The translations under genes and the position numbers were made by a program. From NCBI GenBank assembly GCA_965276825.1, contig OZ255630.1, forward strand, positions 2,046,001 through 2,110,000: 64,000 bases of DNA, written 5' to 3'. Under the pieces are notes generated by a model. It was not told the DNA's origin. It saw nothing but the letters and a program-made list of their open reading frames with translations, and searched no databases. The stretch is from G965276765 sp965276825 (GTDB lineage Bacteria > Actinomycetota > Acidimicrobiia > Acidimicrobiales > Palsa-688). Below, in pieces: positions 32,614-41,356 of the stretch; within the stretch, counting starts at the first letter, position 1; every line of letters begins with the position of its first letter.

Positions 32614-33240
32614 GTGAGACCCGACCACGTCGAGTCGGTCAAGGTCCAGATGCTGGCGTCGGGCGCAATCGTCGGCTCCGTCGCCTTCGTCGCCGACTGG
32701 GCGGTGCTCGGACTCGTTCGCGAGCGCTACTCGCCAACCGCTGACGCGATAAGTCGCCTGGCCGAGCTCGGCGCGTCCACTCGCCCGGCGATGACCGGCG
32801 GATTCGTCGTCTACGGACTCGGCCTGCTCAGCTACGGGGGCGCCCTGCGTCGGGTCGAACCGGGATGGTCCTGGACGTGGGCGGTCGCGACGGGACTGGC
32901 CACGCTCGGGGTCGCGGCCTTTCCTCTCGGCCGCCCGACGTCGGGCAACGTCCATGCGGTCTTCGCCGTCCTCGGCTACGCCGGCTTGACCGGCCTCCAG
33001 CTGGCCGGATGCCGACGTCGTTCGGGCCGGGGAGAGCGCCGCGCGGCGGCGTTGTCGCTGACCACCGGGCTGCTGACCGGCGGCTTCCTCCTGGCGAGCG
33101 TCGCGACCGGCTCGGCGCACGGCCTGACCCAGAGGATCGGGCTCACCGCCGGGGACACGTGGATCGTCCTCACCGCGCTGGCCCTCCTTCGTCAGCACCG
33201 ACGTCCGAGAGCCGGGCGAGCGACTCGGCCTCTCCCGTGA
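32614..33240 (+). CDS. DUF998 family membrane protein
   Basis: A 208-residue membrane protein with six hydrophobic segments. GTG 32614 is behind GAGGAGG. Segments include GAIVGSVAFVADWAVLGLVR, the family mark YSPTADAISRLAELGASTRP, FVVYGLGLLSYGGALRRV, WTWAVATGLATLGVAAFPLG, VHAVFAVLGYAGLTGLQLAG and LLTGGFLLASVATGSA. The SPTxDxISxLAxxG motif after helix 1 is characteristic of DUF998. Function unknown. It ends 66 bp before the convergent permease gene. Confidence 0.85.
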   Translation: MRPDHVESVKVQMLASGAIVGSVAFVADWAVLGLVRERYSPTADAISRLAELGASTRPAMTGGFVVYGLGLLSYGGALRRVEPGWSWTWAVATGLATLGVAAFPLGRPTSGNVHAVFAVLGYAGLTGLQLAGCRRRSGRGERRAAALSLTTGLLTGGFLLASVATGSAHGLTQRIGLTAGDTWIVLTALALLRQHRRPRAGRATRPLP

Positions 33241-33306
33241 CGACCGGCAGCCTGGTGCTGGTCGTGCCAGGTCTCCCGACGGCGCCCTTCCCCCCGGCCA
33301 GGCCGG

Positions 33307-34650
33307 TCAGCGCCGCCGGGGCATCGGACCGGCCGCGCCGTCGGCCGCCTCGGTGGTGTGGGTGTCGGGGTTGGCGGCGAAGCGAGCCTGGCAGTGCTCC
33401 GAGCAGAAGTATGTCCGCTGGCCGGCATGGACGACGGTGGCGGGGGCGTGAGCCCGCTCGACCTGCATGCCGCAGACGGGGTCTTTGGCGTAGCCGGCGC
33501 CCCCGCCGAAGCGTTCCCGGTCGCGGTACAGCCAGTAGAGGGCGGAGAAGACGATCAGGGCGATGACGTCGAGGATGGTGGTGTAGTTGAATCCGATGCT
33601 GTCGCCGGCGACCACGGTGGGTCGGGCGGCAGGTATGGCCCCGACAGCCCGGAACAGCTCCTCGGTGACCAACCCAGCGAGGGACATGACCAACCAGAAC
33701 ACGCCGAGCATGCGCAGGGCCATGCGCCGCCCGTACATCTTGCGGTAGATCAGCAGCAGCGGGAGGGTGATGAGGTCGGCGAACACGAAGCTGACGACCC
33801 CACCGAAGCTGATGCCGCCTTTCCACAGGGCGGCGGCGAGGGGGACGTTGCCGATCGAGCACACGAAGCTGATGATGGCCACGAAGGGCCCGACGGTCAC
33901 GTTCTCCAAGGTGGTCCAGAAGCCGTGCCCGTGGACGAACACGTCGTTCCACACGTGGACAGGCACCAGGGTGGCCAGGAACCCGGCCACCACGAAGCCG
34001 ATCACCAGCTCCTTGCGCAGCATGGTCAGGTCGCTCATCGTGTAGCCCGCGGCGTCGGACCATCCGGCGGCCGAGCGGGCTCGTTGCCGCCATGGCAGCT
34101 GCGCAGCGTCCGTTGCATCGTCGCCTCGGTCGCCGTGATGGTCGTGGCCACCGCTGGAGGCCTCGGCCTGGCGGCGGGCCTGATCGAGGGCTCGACCCCG
34201 GAACCACAGGCTCCCGGCGGCCACGAGCAGGACGATCATGATGATCCCGCCGACGAACTCGGCGGCGACGAACTGCCAGCCGATGAGGACCACCAGCACG
34301 ATCCCCAGCTCGATGACCAGGTTGGTGGAGGCGAACATGAACACCATGGCGGCCACGAAGTCGGCACCCCGGGCGAAGAGTGACTTGGCCATCGCCGACG
34401 CGGCGTACGAGCACGACGACGACACCGCCCCGTACACCGACGCCCGGGTGATCGACCGGGCGCCGTGGTCACCGAGCCGGGCCTGCATCTGGGCACGCGA
34501 CACGAAGGCCTGGACCGCCCCGGACAGCCCGAAGCCGAGCACCAGCGCCCACAGGGTGTCCCAGAACATGTAGAACCCCTCCCGCAACGACCGGCCCACG
34601 TCAGCCGCGGCGTTTCCGGCGGTCAGCGTCCCGATCAGCTCAGCGGGCAT
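33307..34650 (-). CDS. UPF0718-type permease with C-terminal YHS domain
   Basis: A 447-residue protein. The first 390 residues form an eight-helix permease related to YraQ/ArsP: ALVLGFGLSGAVQAFVSRAQ, SITRASVYGAVSSSCSYAAS, FMFASTNLVIELGIVLVVL and the second half with FVAIISFVCSIGNVPLAAAL. A His/Asp-rich cytosolic loop (GGHDHHGDRGDD) lies between the halves, a likely metal site. The C-terminal YHS domain reads DPVCGMQVERAHAPATVVHA and TYFCSEHCQARFAANP, a cysteine metal-binding module common on copper ATPases. With CsoR upstream, efflux of copper or an arsenical-like metal species is the best guess. It is translated 61 bp downstream of csoR. Confidence 0.87.
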   Translation of the reverse strand: MPAELIGTLTAGNAAADVGRSLREGFYMFWDTLWALVLGFGLSGAVQAFVSRAQMQARLGDHGARSITRASVYGAVSSSCSYAASAMAKSLFARGADFVAAMVFMFASTNLVIELGIVLVVLIGWQFVAAEFVGGIIMIVLLVAAGSLWFRGRALDQARRQAEASSGGHDHHGDRGDDATDAAQLPWRQRARSAAGWSDAAGYTMSDLTMLRKELVIGFVVAGFLATLVPVHVWNDVFVHGHGFWTTLENVTVGPFVAIISFVCSIGNVPLAAALWKGGISFGGVVSFVFADLITLPLLLIYRKMYGRRMALRMLGVFWLVMSLAGLVTEELFRAVGAIPAARPTVVAGDSIGFNYTTILDVIALIVFSALYWLYRDRERFGGGAGYAKDPVCGMQVERAHAPATVVHAGQRTYFCSEHCQARFAANPDTHTTEAADGAAGPMPRRR

Positions 34651-34711
34651 CGCTCACCTCACCGCCGCCCTGATCCGCGCCAGGCTTCGGCCGATGTCGA
34701 GGTGCGCTCGG

Positions 34712-34993
34712 TCACGAGCGGACCAGCCGGGCGATCGCCTCGGAGGCCTCGCGAACCTTGATGTCCGCTTCCCGGGCGCCGAGCTGGGCGGCCTCGACGA
34801 CACATCCCGCCATGTGCTCATCGAGCAGTCCCAGAGCGACGGACTGCAACGCCTTGGTCGCCGCAGAGACCTGGGTGAGGATGTCGATGCAGTACTTGTC
34901 GTCCTCGACCATCTTCTGCAACCCGCGAACCTGCCCTTCGACCTTGCGGAGCCGCTTGAGGTAGTCGTCCTTGTTGGCGCTGTAGCCGTGCAC
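34712..34993 (-). CDS. csoR: CsoR-family copper-sensing repressor
   Basis: A 93-residue all-helical tetrameric repressor. The Cu(I) ligands of CsoR are conserved: Cys35 in DDKYCIDILTQ, and His60 and Cys64 in LLDEHMAGCVVEAA. Other family marks are LKRLRKVEGQVRGLQKMV and the tail AREASEAIARL-like VREASEAIARLVRS. GTG 34993 follows AGGAGGATGAC. A CsoR-type G/C palindrome lies 47 bp upstream. It is expected to repress itself and the permease-YHS gene, and to release DNA when copper binds. Confidence 0.94.
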   Translation of the reverse strand: MHGYSANKDDYLKRLRKVEGQVRGLQKMVEDDKYCIDILTQVSAATKALQSVALGLLDEHMAGCVVEAAQLGAREADIKVREASEAIARLVRS

Positions 34994-35039
34994 GTCATCC
35001 TCCTGGACCGGAACGGGCCGGTCGCCCGTGCTTCAACCC

Positions 35040-35054
35040 TACCCCCGTGGGGTA
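35040..35054. promoter_or_regulatory. CsoR-type operator
   Basis: TACCCCCGTGGGGTA is a palindrome with perfect 6-bp arms TACCCC/GGGGTA, the usual composition of CsoR operators. It sits between csoR (start 34993, minus) and the ABC exporter (start 35125, plus), and could act on either promoter. Confidence 0.8.
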
Positions 35055-35059
35055 CTTGA

Positions 35060-35105
35060 CACAACCTCGGGCAGAAGGCGGATTCCAGTTCAGCCCGAGG
35101 TTGTG
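35060..35105. repeat. 13-bp perfect inverted repeat before ABC exporter
   Basis: CACAACCTCGGGC (35060-35072) and GCCCGAGGTTGTG (35093-35105) are perfect complements separated by 20 bases, ending 19 bases before GTG 35125. It may be an operator for an unidentified regulator or a 5'-UTR hairpin. A further ACCTCG occurs at 35113-35118. Confidence 0.85.
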
Positions 35106-35124
35106 CTCCTGTAACCTCGCGCCG

Positions 35125-36102
35125 GTGTCCGCGAGCTCTGATCCGGCTGTGGCGGTCGACGGGCTGGTCAAGGTGTTCAAGGGCGGCGTGCATGCCCTCG
35201 ACGAGGTCAGTTTCGAGATTCCGGTCGGGACGGTGCTCGGCTTGCTCGGACCGAACGGGGCGGGAAAGACCACCGCCGTCCGAGTGCTCACGACGCTGCT
35301 CCGACCCGACGAAGGCGCGGCGCGAGTCGCGGGGGTCGATGTCCTGGCGGATCCTGCTCGGGCCCGAACCGTCCTGGGGCTGGCCGGTCAGTATGCGGCG
35401 GTCGACGAGGGGTTGACCGGTCTCGAGAACCTGATGCTCGTCGGCCGGCTCAACCATCTGCCACGCAGCCAACGCCGCGATCGTGCGAACGAGCTCCTCG
35501 CGCTGTTCGGCCTGACCGATGCCGGGCGGCGCTTGCTCAAGACCTACTCGGGCGGCATGCGCCGGCGCCTCGACCTGGCCGCCGCATTGGTGGCGAGGCC
35601 ACCCGTGCTGTTGCTCGACGAGCCGACCACGGGGCTCGATCCGCGTAGTCGTCTCGACCTGTGGGAGGTCATCGAGGGCCTGGTGGCCGGTGGGACCACG
35701 TTGCTGCTCACCACCCAGTACCTGGAGGAGGCCGACCGGCTGGCCGACCGGATCTGCGTCATCGACCACGGGCGGGTCATCGCCGAGGGCACCTCGACGG
35801 AGCTCAAGTCGCGGCTGGGGGGGACCGCCGTCGAGGTCGTCCTCGGTGACGAGGACACCGCTCGACAGGTGGCTGGGGCGCTCCGGGGCGCCGGTGAGAG
35901 TGACCCGGTGGTCGACGGCCTCACCGTCCGGGTGGGCACCACAACTGGGTTGGCCACCACATCCGAGGTCGTGCGCCGCCTGGAGTCCTCCGCCTTCGAC
36001 GTGCTGTCCCTCCAGCTGCGCCAGCCGAGCCTGGACGAGGTCTTCCTCTCGCTGACGGGCGCCGCCCCCAGCGGTCCCGGAGACCACGAGGGGGCCGTAT
36101 GA
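35125..36102 (+). CDS. Daunorubicin-resistance-type ABC exporter ATPase (DrrA family)
   Basis: A 325-residue ABC ATPase. Walker A is LLGPNGAGKTTAVRVLTTLL, the signature is KTYSGGMRRRLDLAAALV, and Walker B is PPVLLLDEPTTGLDPRSRLD, followed by the H-loop variant TTQYLEEADRLADRICVIDH. The C-terminal DrrA region (EVVLGDEDTARQVAGALRG through LRQPSLDEVFLSLTG) is present. Such ATPases power ABC-2 permeases exporting drugs or lipids. GTG 35125 is chosen because the sequence upstream spans the inverted repeat. The permease overlaps by 4 bp. Confidence 0.9.
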   Translation: MSASSDPAVAVDGLVKVFKGGVHALDEVSFEIPVGTVLGLLGPNGAGKTTAVRVLTTLLRPDEGAARVAGVDVLADPARARTVLGLAGQYAAVDEGLTGLENLMLVGRLNHLPRSQRRDRANELLALFGLTDAGRRLLKTYSGGMRRRLDLAAALVARPPVLLLDEPTTGLDPRSRLDLWEVIEGLVAGGTTLLLTTQYLEEADRLADRICVIDHGRVIAEGTSTELKSRLGGTAVEVVLGDEDTARQVAGALRGAGESDPVVDGLTVRVGTTTGLATTSEVVRRLESSAFDVLSLQLRQPSLDEVFLSLTGAAPSGPGDHEGAV

Positions 36103-37046
36103 GCGCCGGCACGTCGAGCGGAGAAGGCGGCCGGCCGGACGGTGTGGGCGGTGCGGGCGCCCCCAGCATCGAGATGGGCGGTGCCGGCGGCGTCGCCCTC
36201 GACGGTCGGGAGACCCGGTTGACCGGATCCAGCATGGCCGGTCGCCTCGGCCTCGCCTTCGGGGACTGTGTCGCAATGACCGGCCGCAACCTTCGCCGCC
36301 TGCTGCGCGCTCCGGACCAGGCGTCGTTCACCCTGATCGCTCCGATCATGTTCACCCTGCTGTTCCGATACGTCTTCGGTGGGGCCGTCCGGGGTCTCGG
36401 ATCGATCAACTATGTCGACTACCTCATCCCGGGGATCGCCGTGCAGACCGCCCTGTTCACGTCGGGCAACACCGGCTTCGGTCTGGCCGAGGATCGCGGC
36501 AAGGGATTCATCGACCGGCTGCGCTCGCTTCCGATGGCCCGCAGCGCGGTGCTCGTCGGCCGCGTCGCCGCCGATGCCGTCAGCAACGTCGTCGGCCTGG
36601 CGATCATCGTCGTCGTCGGTCTGGCCGTCGGATTCCGCCCCCACAGCGTGCTCGGCCTGCTCTTCGGCTTCGCCGTGCTGCTGGCCTTCTCCGTGGCGGT
36701 CTCCATGGTCTTCGCGCTCGTGGGCCTGTTTGCCAGCAGCTCCCAGGCCGTGAACGCCGTCACCTTCCCGGTCATCTTTCCACTGACCTTCGCCAGCAGC
36801 GCCTTCGTTCCCACCGCCACCATGCCGTCGTGGCTGCGGGCCTTCGCCAACCACCAGCCCGTCACCGAGGTCATCAATGCCGTGCGCGATCTGACCCTCG
36901 GCAACGTCACCGCTGCCCAGCGCCACGTCCTCTTCGCCGGCCAGAGCACCACCTCGCTCGTTGTGCAATCTCTCGTGTGGACCGTTGCCATCGCGCTGAT
37001 CTTCGGCTACCTGGCCGTCCTGCGCTACAACAGCACCACCTCGTAG
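36099..37046 (+). CDS. ABC-2 type permease (DrrB family)
   Basis: A 315-residue membrane subunit. The first 55 residues are a Gly-rich, low-complexity cytosolic tail (SSGEGGRPDGVGGAGAPS), longer than in typical DrrB proteins. Six helices follow: FTLIAPIMFTLLFRYVFGGA, YLIPGIAVQTALFTSGNTG, VSNVVGLAIIVVVGLAVGF, LLFGFAVLLAFSVAVSMVFA, FPVIFPLTFASSAFVPTATM and the last VWTVAIALIFGYLAVL. GRGKGFIDRLRSLPMARSAV is the conserved cytosolic loop. ATG 36099 overlaps the ATPase stop. Cargo unknown. Confidence 0.88.
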   Translation: MSAGTSSGEGGRPDGVGGAGAPSIEMGGAGGVALDGRETRLTGSSMAGRLGLAFGDCVAMTGRNLRRLLRAPDQASFTLIAPIMFTLLFRYVFGGAVRGLGSINYVDYLIPGIAVQTALFTSGNTGFGLAEDRGKGFIDRLRSLPMARSAVLVGRVAADAVSNVVGLAIIVVVGLAVGFRPHSVLGLLFGFAVLLAFSVAVSMVFALVGLFASSSQAVNAVTFPVIFPLTFASSAFVPTATMPSWLRAFANHQPVTEVINAVRDLTLGNVTAAQRHVLFAGQSTTSLVVQSLVWTVAIALIFGYLAVLRYNSTTS

Positions 37047-38297
37047 GTGGGGCCGGCCGGAGACGGCGGGCTGCGCACCCGGGTCCGTCGGATGATGGAG
37101 GACCACTGGTCGCCGACGCTCGGGTGGAGCGTGCCCAACCGGGCGAGCTATCCGTGGCTGTGGCTGTGGGACTCGAGCTTCCACGCGCTGGTCTGGGACG
37201 CGCTCGACGACCCTCGCACCCTCCAGGAGCTGGCCGGGGTGTTCGCCGCGCAACGCCCGTCGGGGTTCGTCCCCCATATCAACTATGCGGCCGATCCCGG
37301 CTTCCACGAGGCCTTCTGGCGGGTGCGTGGTGCCTCGTGCATCACCCAGCCCCCGATGTACGGCCATGCGCTCGCCACCCTCCACCGGCGCGGCTGGGAC
37401 GTCGGTCCCCTGCTGGGGCCGGCGACGAGGGCCATGGCGCGTCTGTTGGATCGACGCTCGACGCAGTCGGGCCTGGTGCGGATCCTGCATCCCTGGGAGA
37501 GCGGGATCGACGACCACCCGCGATGGGCCGCATGGCAGCCCGACCCGTGGGACCGGGCGGCCTGGCGCGAGACCAAGGGCCGTCTCGTCGACGTGCTGGT
37601 CATCGAGGACGGGGAGGCCGTCTCGAGCCCGGCGTTCGACGTGTGCCCGGCCGGGTTCAACGCCTTGGTCGCCTGGAACGCATCGGAGCTGGCCGGCGTC
37701 ACCGGCGACGCCGAGCTTCACCGCAGGGCCGACGCCCTCGCCGCTCGCCTCGACCGGCAGTGGGACGCCGGTCTCGCGACCTGGGTCGACGCCGCGCCCG
37801 ACGGGACGCCGGGGTCACGGGTGCGGACCCTCGACGCGCTGCTGCCTGTGCTGGTCACCTCCGACCCGGCCCGCGCCGAGGCCGCCTTCGCGCAGATCCT
37901 CTCGCCCGATGCCTACGGCTCGGCGTTCGGGCCTGGGGGCGTGCACGTCGGCGAAGCCAGCTACGTCGCCGACTCCTACGGGCGTGGGAGCGCCTGGCCG
38001 CACCTGACCTACCTCCTGGTCGTCGCCGCCCACCGCCGGGGGCTCGGCCCGGTGGCGGCCGAGCTCACCGCCAGGCTGGTCGCAGGTGCAAACGGCAGCG
38101 GCCTGGCCGAGCACTGGGACCCGCGCACCGGCGCCGGGCTCGGCGCCCGCCCACAGGGCTGGACGGGTCTCGCGCTGGCCGCCGACCGGCTCGTGGCCGG
38201 CGAGCGGTCGGCGGCCGGGACTGAGACCACGGCCGCCGCGGCGCTACCTTGGCCCATCGCGGTGACGCCCGCAACGCTTCCGAAGGGACCCCCATGA
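37047..38297 (+). CDS. GH63-like (alpha/alpha)6-barrel glycoside hydrolase
   Basis: A 416-residue protein from GTG 37047, which abuts the permease stop. The opening WSPTLGWSVPNRASYPWLWL with WDSSFHALVWDALDD, then SGFVPHINYAADPGFHEAF, ASCITQPPMYGHALATLHR, VRILHPWESGIDDHPRWAAW and VADSYGRGSAWPHLTYLLV match the catalytic barrel of GH63-type glucosidases and mannosylglycerate hydrolases. The acidic pair is probably the Asp of WLWDSSFH and a Glu such as that in HPWESGIDD. No signal peptide, so it is cytosolic. Substrate may be a glucosylglycerate- or mannosylglycerate-type solute. It overlaps DoxX by 4 bp. Confidence 0.82.
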   Translation: MGPAGDGGLRTRVRRMMEDHWSPTLGWSVPNRASYPWLWLWDSSFHALVWDALDDPRTLQELAGVFAAQRPSGFVPHINYAADPGFHEAFWRVRGASCITQPPMYGHALATLHRRGWDVGPLLGPATRAMARLLDRRSTQSGLVRILHPWESGIDDHPRWAAWQPDPWDRAAWRETKGRLVDVLVIEDGEAVSSPAFDVCPAGFNALVAWNASELAGVTGDAELHRRADALAARLDRQWDAGLATWVDAAPDGTPGSRVRTLDALLPVLVTSDPARAEAAFAQILSPDAYGSAFGPGGVHVGEASYVADSYGRGSAWPHLTYLLVVAAHRRGLGPVAAELTARLVAGANGSGLAEHWDPRTGAGLGARPQGWTGLALAADRLVAGERSAAGTETTAAAALPWPIAVTPATLPKGPP

Positions 38298-38830
38298 TTG
38301 CCACCACGCTCCGTCCCCCGCGCCCGACCGCGGATCTCGACACCGGCGGTCTGCTCCTCCGGCTGACGTTGGGGCCGATGCTCGCCTACCACGGGTACAA
38401 CAAGATCGCCGGAGCGGGAGGGCTGGCAGGGACCGCGTCGTGGTTCGACGCGCTCGGGCTGCGTCCGGCCAAGGTCCACGCCCGACTGGCGGCCGCGACG
38501 GAGGTCGGCGCGGGCGCAGCCCTGACGCTGGGGATCGCCAGCCCCCTCCCCGCGGCCGCCGCGGTCGGCCTGATGGGCGTCGCCGCGCGGACCGACCACC
38601 GGGGCAAGGGCTTCTTCGTCTTCAAGGGGGGATGGGAGTACACCGCCGTCGTCGCCGGTGCGGCGATCACCAGCGCGGCGATCGGACCGGGAGCGTGGTC
38701 GATCGACGGTCTCGTGCATCGCAGCCGGAGTGGCTTCAGGTGGGCCTTGGTCTCGGCCGTCCTCGGCGCCGTGGGAGCGGCAGGGCTGCTCCGGACGTCC
38801 TACCGCCCGGACCCTTCCGAGCCGAGCTGA
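38294..38830 (+). CDS. DoxX family membrane protein
   Basis: A 178-residue membrane protein with four helices. The family signature runs GGLLLRLTLGPMLAYHGYNK with IAGAGGLAGTASWFDALGL, then AATEVGAGAALTLGIASPLP, AAAAVGLMGVAARTDHRGKG and YTAVVAGAAITSAAIG. DoxX proteins are small membrane proteins linked in some species to redox stress, with no agreed activity. ATG 38294 behind GAAGGGACC overlaps the hydrolase stop (ATGA), making it the fourth gene of the ABC-hydrolase operon. Convergent with the next MFS gene (15 bp). Confidence 0.9.
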   Translation: MIATTLRPPRPTADLDTGGLLLRLTLGPMLAYHGYNKIAGAGGLAGTASWFDALGLRPAKVHARLAAATEVGAGAALTLGIASPLPAAAAVGLMGVAARTDHRGKGFFVFKGGWEYTAVVAGAAITSAAIGPGAWSIDGLVHRSRSGFRWALVSAVLGAVGAAGLLRTSYRPDPSEPS

Positions 38831-38845
38831 CCGTGACCGTCGTCC

Positions 38846-40345
38846 TCAGGTGGGCGCGGTGCTGGGCTGGGGTCGTGGCTGCTCACGGGTGACAGCCGGC
38901 GAGCGCGCCGGGCGACCGCCGAGGAGGGAGCCCGAGACGATGGCTCCGACGACGAAGATGGCTGCGGAGGTCAGGAAGGCCAGCGTGTAGCCGTGGATGG
39001 TGCCGTTGACGACAGCGGCGGGTCCGGCGCCGTGGTGCGTGCGGATGTAGGTGGCGGTCGCTCCGACGGCCAGCGTGGAGAGCAGGGCGGTGCCGATCGA
39101 GCCTCCGACCTGTTGCATGGTGTTGACCATGGCTGACGCCACCCCTGCGTCGCCGGGAGCGACTCCAGCGGTGCCCCGGTTGATGGCGGTGGAGAAGATG
39201 AGCCCGAAGCCCAAGCCGAGGATGATCAGGGCCGGGAGGATCCCGGCGAGATAGGTGGAGGCCACCCCCAGGCGGCTCAGGAGCAGCATGCCCACCGCCC
39301 CGCACCCCATCCCGACCACGACCAGGAGTCGGGGCCCGAGCCGGGGCAGCAGCTTGATGTTCGATGTCGTCGAGGCGCTCACGATGGCCGCAGTGAGCGG
39401 GAGGAAGGCGAGGCCGGTGGTGATCGGGCTGTAGGCCTTGATCTGCTGCAGGTAGAAGGTGAGGAACAGGAACACCCCGAAGATGGCGATGGCCGAGAAG
39501 GCGACCGCCAGGTAGGACCCTCCCCGGTTGCGGTCGAGGACGACCCGCAGAGGCAGCAGCGGGTTGGCCACCCGCCGCTCGACGATGACGAAGACGCCGA
39601 GCAGCGCGACGCCGGCGAACAGGGAGACGACCGTCACGGCGTTGGACCAGCTGGCGCTGGCCGCGTGGGAGAACCCGTAGACGATCCCGAACAGGCCGGC
39701 CGAGGCCAACACGGTGCCGGGAAGATCCAGTTTGGGACGGGTGGCCGGCTGACGGTTCTCCAACAACACCAGCGCCCCGGCGATGGCGACCGCGGCGAAG
39801 AGCAGGTTGACATACAGGCACCACCGCCACGACAAGGTCTCGGTGAGCACTCCGCCGAGGACCAGACCGACTGCGCTTCCCCCACCGGCGACGGCCCCGA
39901 AGATGCCGAACGCCTTGCCGCGGTCTGCGGGGGTGGTGAACGTGGTCGTCAGGGTGGACAGCGCGCTCGGGGCCAGGATGGCGCCGAAGATGCCTTGCAG
40001 CGCCCTGGCGGAGACCAGGATGGTGAACGATCCTGCTGCCCCTCCGAGGGCCGACGCACCGGCGAAGCCGACCAGGCCGATGATGAACGCCCGCTTCCGG
40101 CCGAACAGGTCCCCGACGCGCCCGCCGAGGAGCAGCAGGCTCCCGAACGCCAGCGCGTACGCGGTGATGATCCACTGACGGTCAGCGTTGGCAAAGCCCA
40201 ACGCCCTCTGCGCCGACGGCAGGGCGATGTTGACGATGGTGGCGTCCAACACGACCATCAGCTGGGCGATCGCCACCAAGCCCAGGATCAACCACCGCCG
40301 GTTGCCGGCTTCCTCCTTTGCGCCAGTCCTTGTCTGCGTGACCAT
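38846..40345 (-). CDS. DHA2 (EmrB/QacA) drug:H+ antiporter
   Basis: A 499-residue MFS exporter with 14 helices. Motifs are LMVVLDATIVNIALPSAQRA (motif D1), LLLLGGRVGDLFGRKRAFII (motif A), SARALQGIFGAILAPSALST, and GGGSAVGLVLGGVLTETLSW (motif C of antiporters). The second half contains MVNTMQQVGGSIGTALLSTL. The N- and C-termini are cytosolic. Substrates are likely lipophilic cations or antibiotics, not deducible. ATG 40345 follows AGGAGA. A longer open frame upstream to 40459 lacks protein-like sequence. No regulator is adjacent. Confidence 0.93.
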   Translation of the reverse strand: MVTQTRTGAKEEAGNRRWLILGLVAIAQLMVVLDATIVNIALPSAQRALGFANADRQWIITAYALAFGSLLLLGGRVGDLFGRKRAFIIGLVGFAGASALGGAAGSFTILVSARALQGIFGAILAPSALSTLTTTFTTPADRGKAFGIFGAVAGGGSAVGLVLGGVLTETLSWRWCLYVNLLFAAVAIAGALVLLENRQPATRPKLDLPGTVLASAGLFGIVYGFSHAASASWSNAVTVVSLFAGVALLGVFVIVERRVANPLLPLRVVLDRNRGGSYLAVAFSAIAIFGVFLFLTFYLQQIKAYSPITTGLAFLPLTAAIVSASTTSNIKLLPRLGPRLLVVVGMGCGAVGMLLLSRLGVASTYLAGILPALIILGLGFGLIFSTAINRGTAGVAPGDAGVASAMVNTMQQVGGSIGTALLSTLAVGATATYIRTHHGAGPAAVVNGTIHGYTLAFLTSAAIFVVGAIVSGSLLGGRPARSPAVTREQPRPQPSTAPT

Positions 40346-40546
40346 CTCGATCTCGTCTCCTGGCGCCGGACAGGCGCAACGGGGGGTGGGGAGCAGCCGT
40401 GCACACGAAGCCGAGAGTCTGGAGCGACCGTGACGAGCAAGTGAGGGGCATCCCCGCACAGGAGGGGCACCGGGGGGAATCTCCCCGGAAGGCTACCGGC
40501 CACCACGCTTGCAACTGCAGCCTCGTCGCGACCTGTGGCAGGGCGA

Positions 40547-41356
40547 TCAGCGCCGGGCCGGCACCAGGTGCAGGAGGACCTCGACGAGGCCGGTGTCGCC
40601 GATCTGGGCGATGGCGAAGCTCGGGTTGGGGATGTGGTAGGCCGAGAAGGTGATGGGGATGGCGCCGGTCACCTCGATGGTGCGTCCGATGCGCTCGGCC
40701 TGGAGAGAGACGGCGACGGGCCGGGTGAGGCCCCGCAGGGTGAGCAGGCCGGTCCCCGCGGCGGCGAGGTGCTGACCGGCGGCGGGGACCCGGGCGAAGT
40801 CGATGGCGCGGGTCAGGCGGAACGTGGCGTCGGGGTAGGCGTAGGTCTCGAGCAGCTGGCCGTGGAACTGCTCGTTGCGACCGGCCTGATCGGTCTGGAC
40901 CGACGCCAGGTCGACGGTGAAGTCGGCGGCGGTGACGACCGTGCCGGAGATGACCATGCCGCCGCTCACCTTCGAGGTGCGGCCGACGGCGGTGTGGTGC
41001 TGCCCGAAGAGGATCTCCTGCACCCGGTAGCCCGCCTGCGATCCCGACGACACGGTCCAGGTGCCGCTCACCGGGCCGGCCCGCACCGGGCCGTGCACGC
41101 CGTCCACGGGCGGGAGGGCCAGGCGCCCCGGGCTCGACCCTCCCAGATGGAAGAACACGAACGGACCGCCGACCACCACCAGGCCGAGCAGGACCAGCGC
41201 GCCGACCAACCACGGCAGGCCCCGCCGGCGCCGGCCGGGGGCCGGGCGCGGACCGTAGCCGGGCGGCGGGGCGTCGAGGCCGGTCGGCGCGCTCCCGATC
41301 GTCGCCTCCGGGCGAGCGTGATCCGGAGGTGCAGGAGACCGCTTGCGGGGTGCCAC
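40547..41356 (-). CDS. Membrane-anchored YceI-family protein
   Basis: A 269-residue protein from GTG 41356. A Pro/Arg-rich cytosolic tail precedes one membrane helix (LPWLVGALVLLGLVVVGGPF, about 47-68); the rest is outside. The YceI lipocalin-like barrel includes SGTWTVSSGSQAGYRVQEIL, TAVGRTSKVSGGMVISGTV, FTVDLASVQTDQAGRNEQFH and FTGPITFSAYHIPNPSFAIA-type C-terminal IPITFSAYHIPNPSFAIAQI. YceI proteins bind polyisoprenoid or similar lipids. Membrane anchoring replaces the signal peptide of proteobacterial forms. Confidence 0.9.
   Translation of the reverse strand: MAPRKRSPAPPDHARPEATIGSAPTGLDAPPPGYGPRPAPGRRRRGLPWLVGALVLLGLVVVGGPFVFFHLGGSSPGRLALPPVDGVHGPVRAGPVSGTWTVSSGSQAGYRVQEILFGQHHTAVGRTSKVSGGMVISGTVVTAADFTVDLASVQTDQAGRNEQFHGQLLETYAYPDATFRLTRAIDFARVPAAGQHLAAAGTGLLTLRGLTRPVAVSLQAERIGRTIEVTGAIPITFSAYHIPNPSFAIAQIGDTGLVEVLLHLVPARR

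Noticed and set aside
35544..37721. Minus-strand open frame antisense to the ABC exporter and hydrolase
   Set aside because: Low-complexity His/Asp/Gln-rich shadow; plus-strand ABC motifs are complete.
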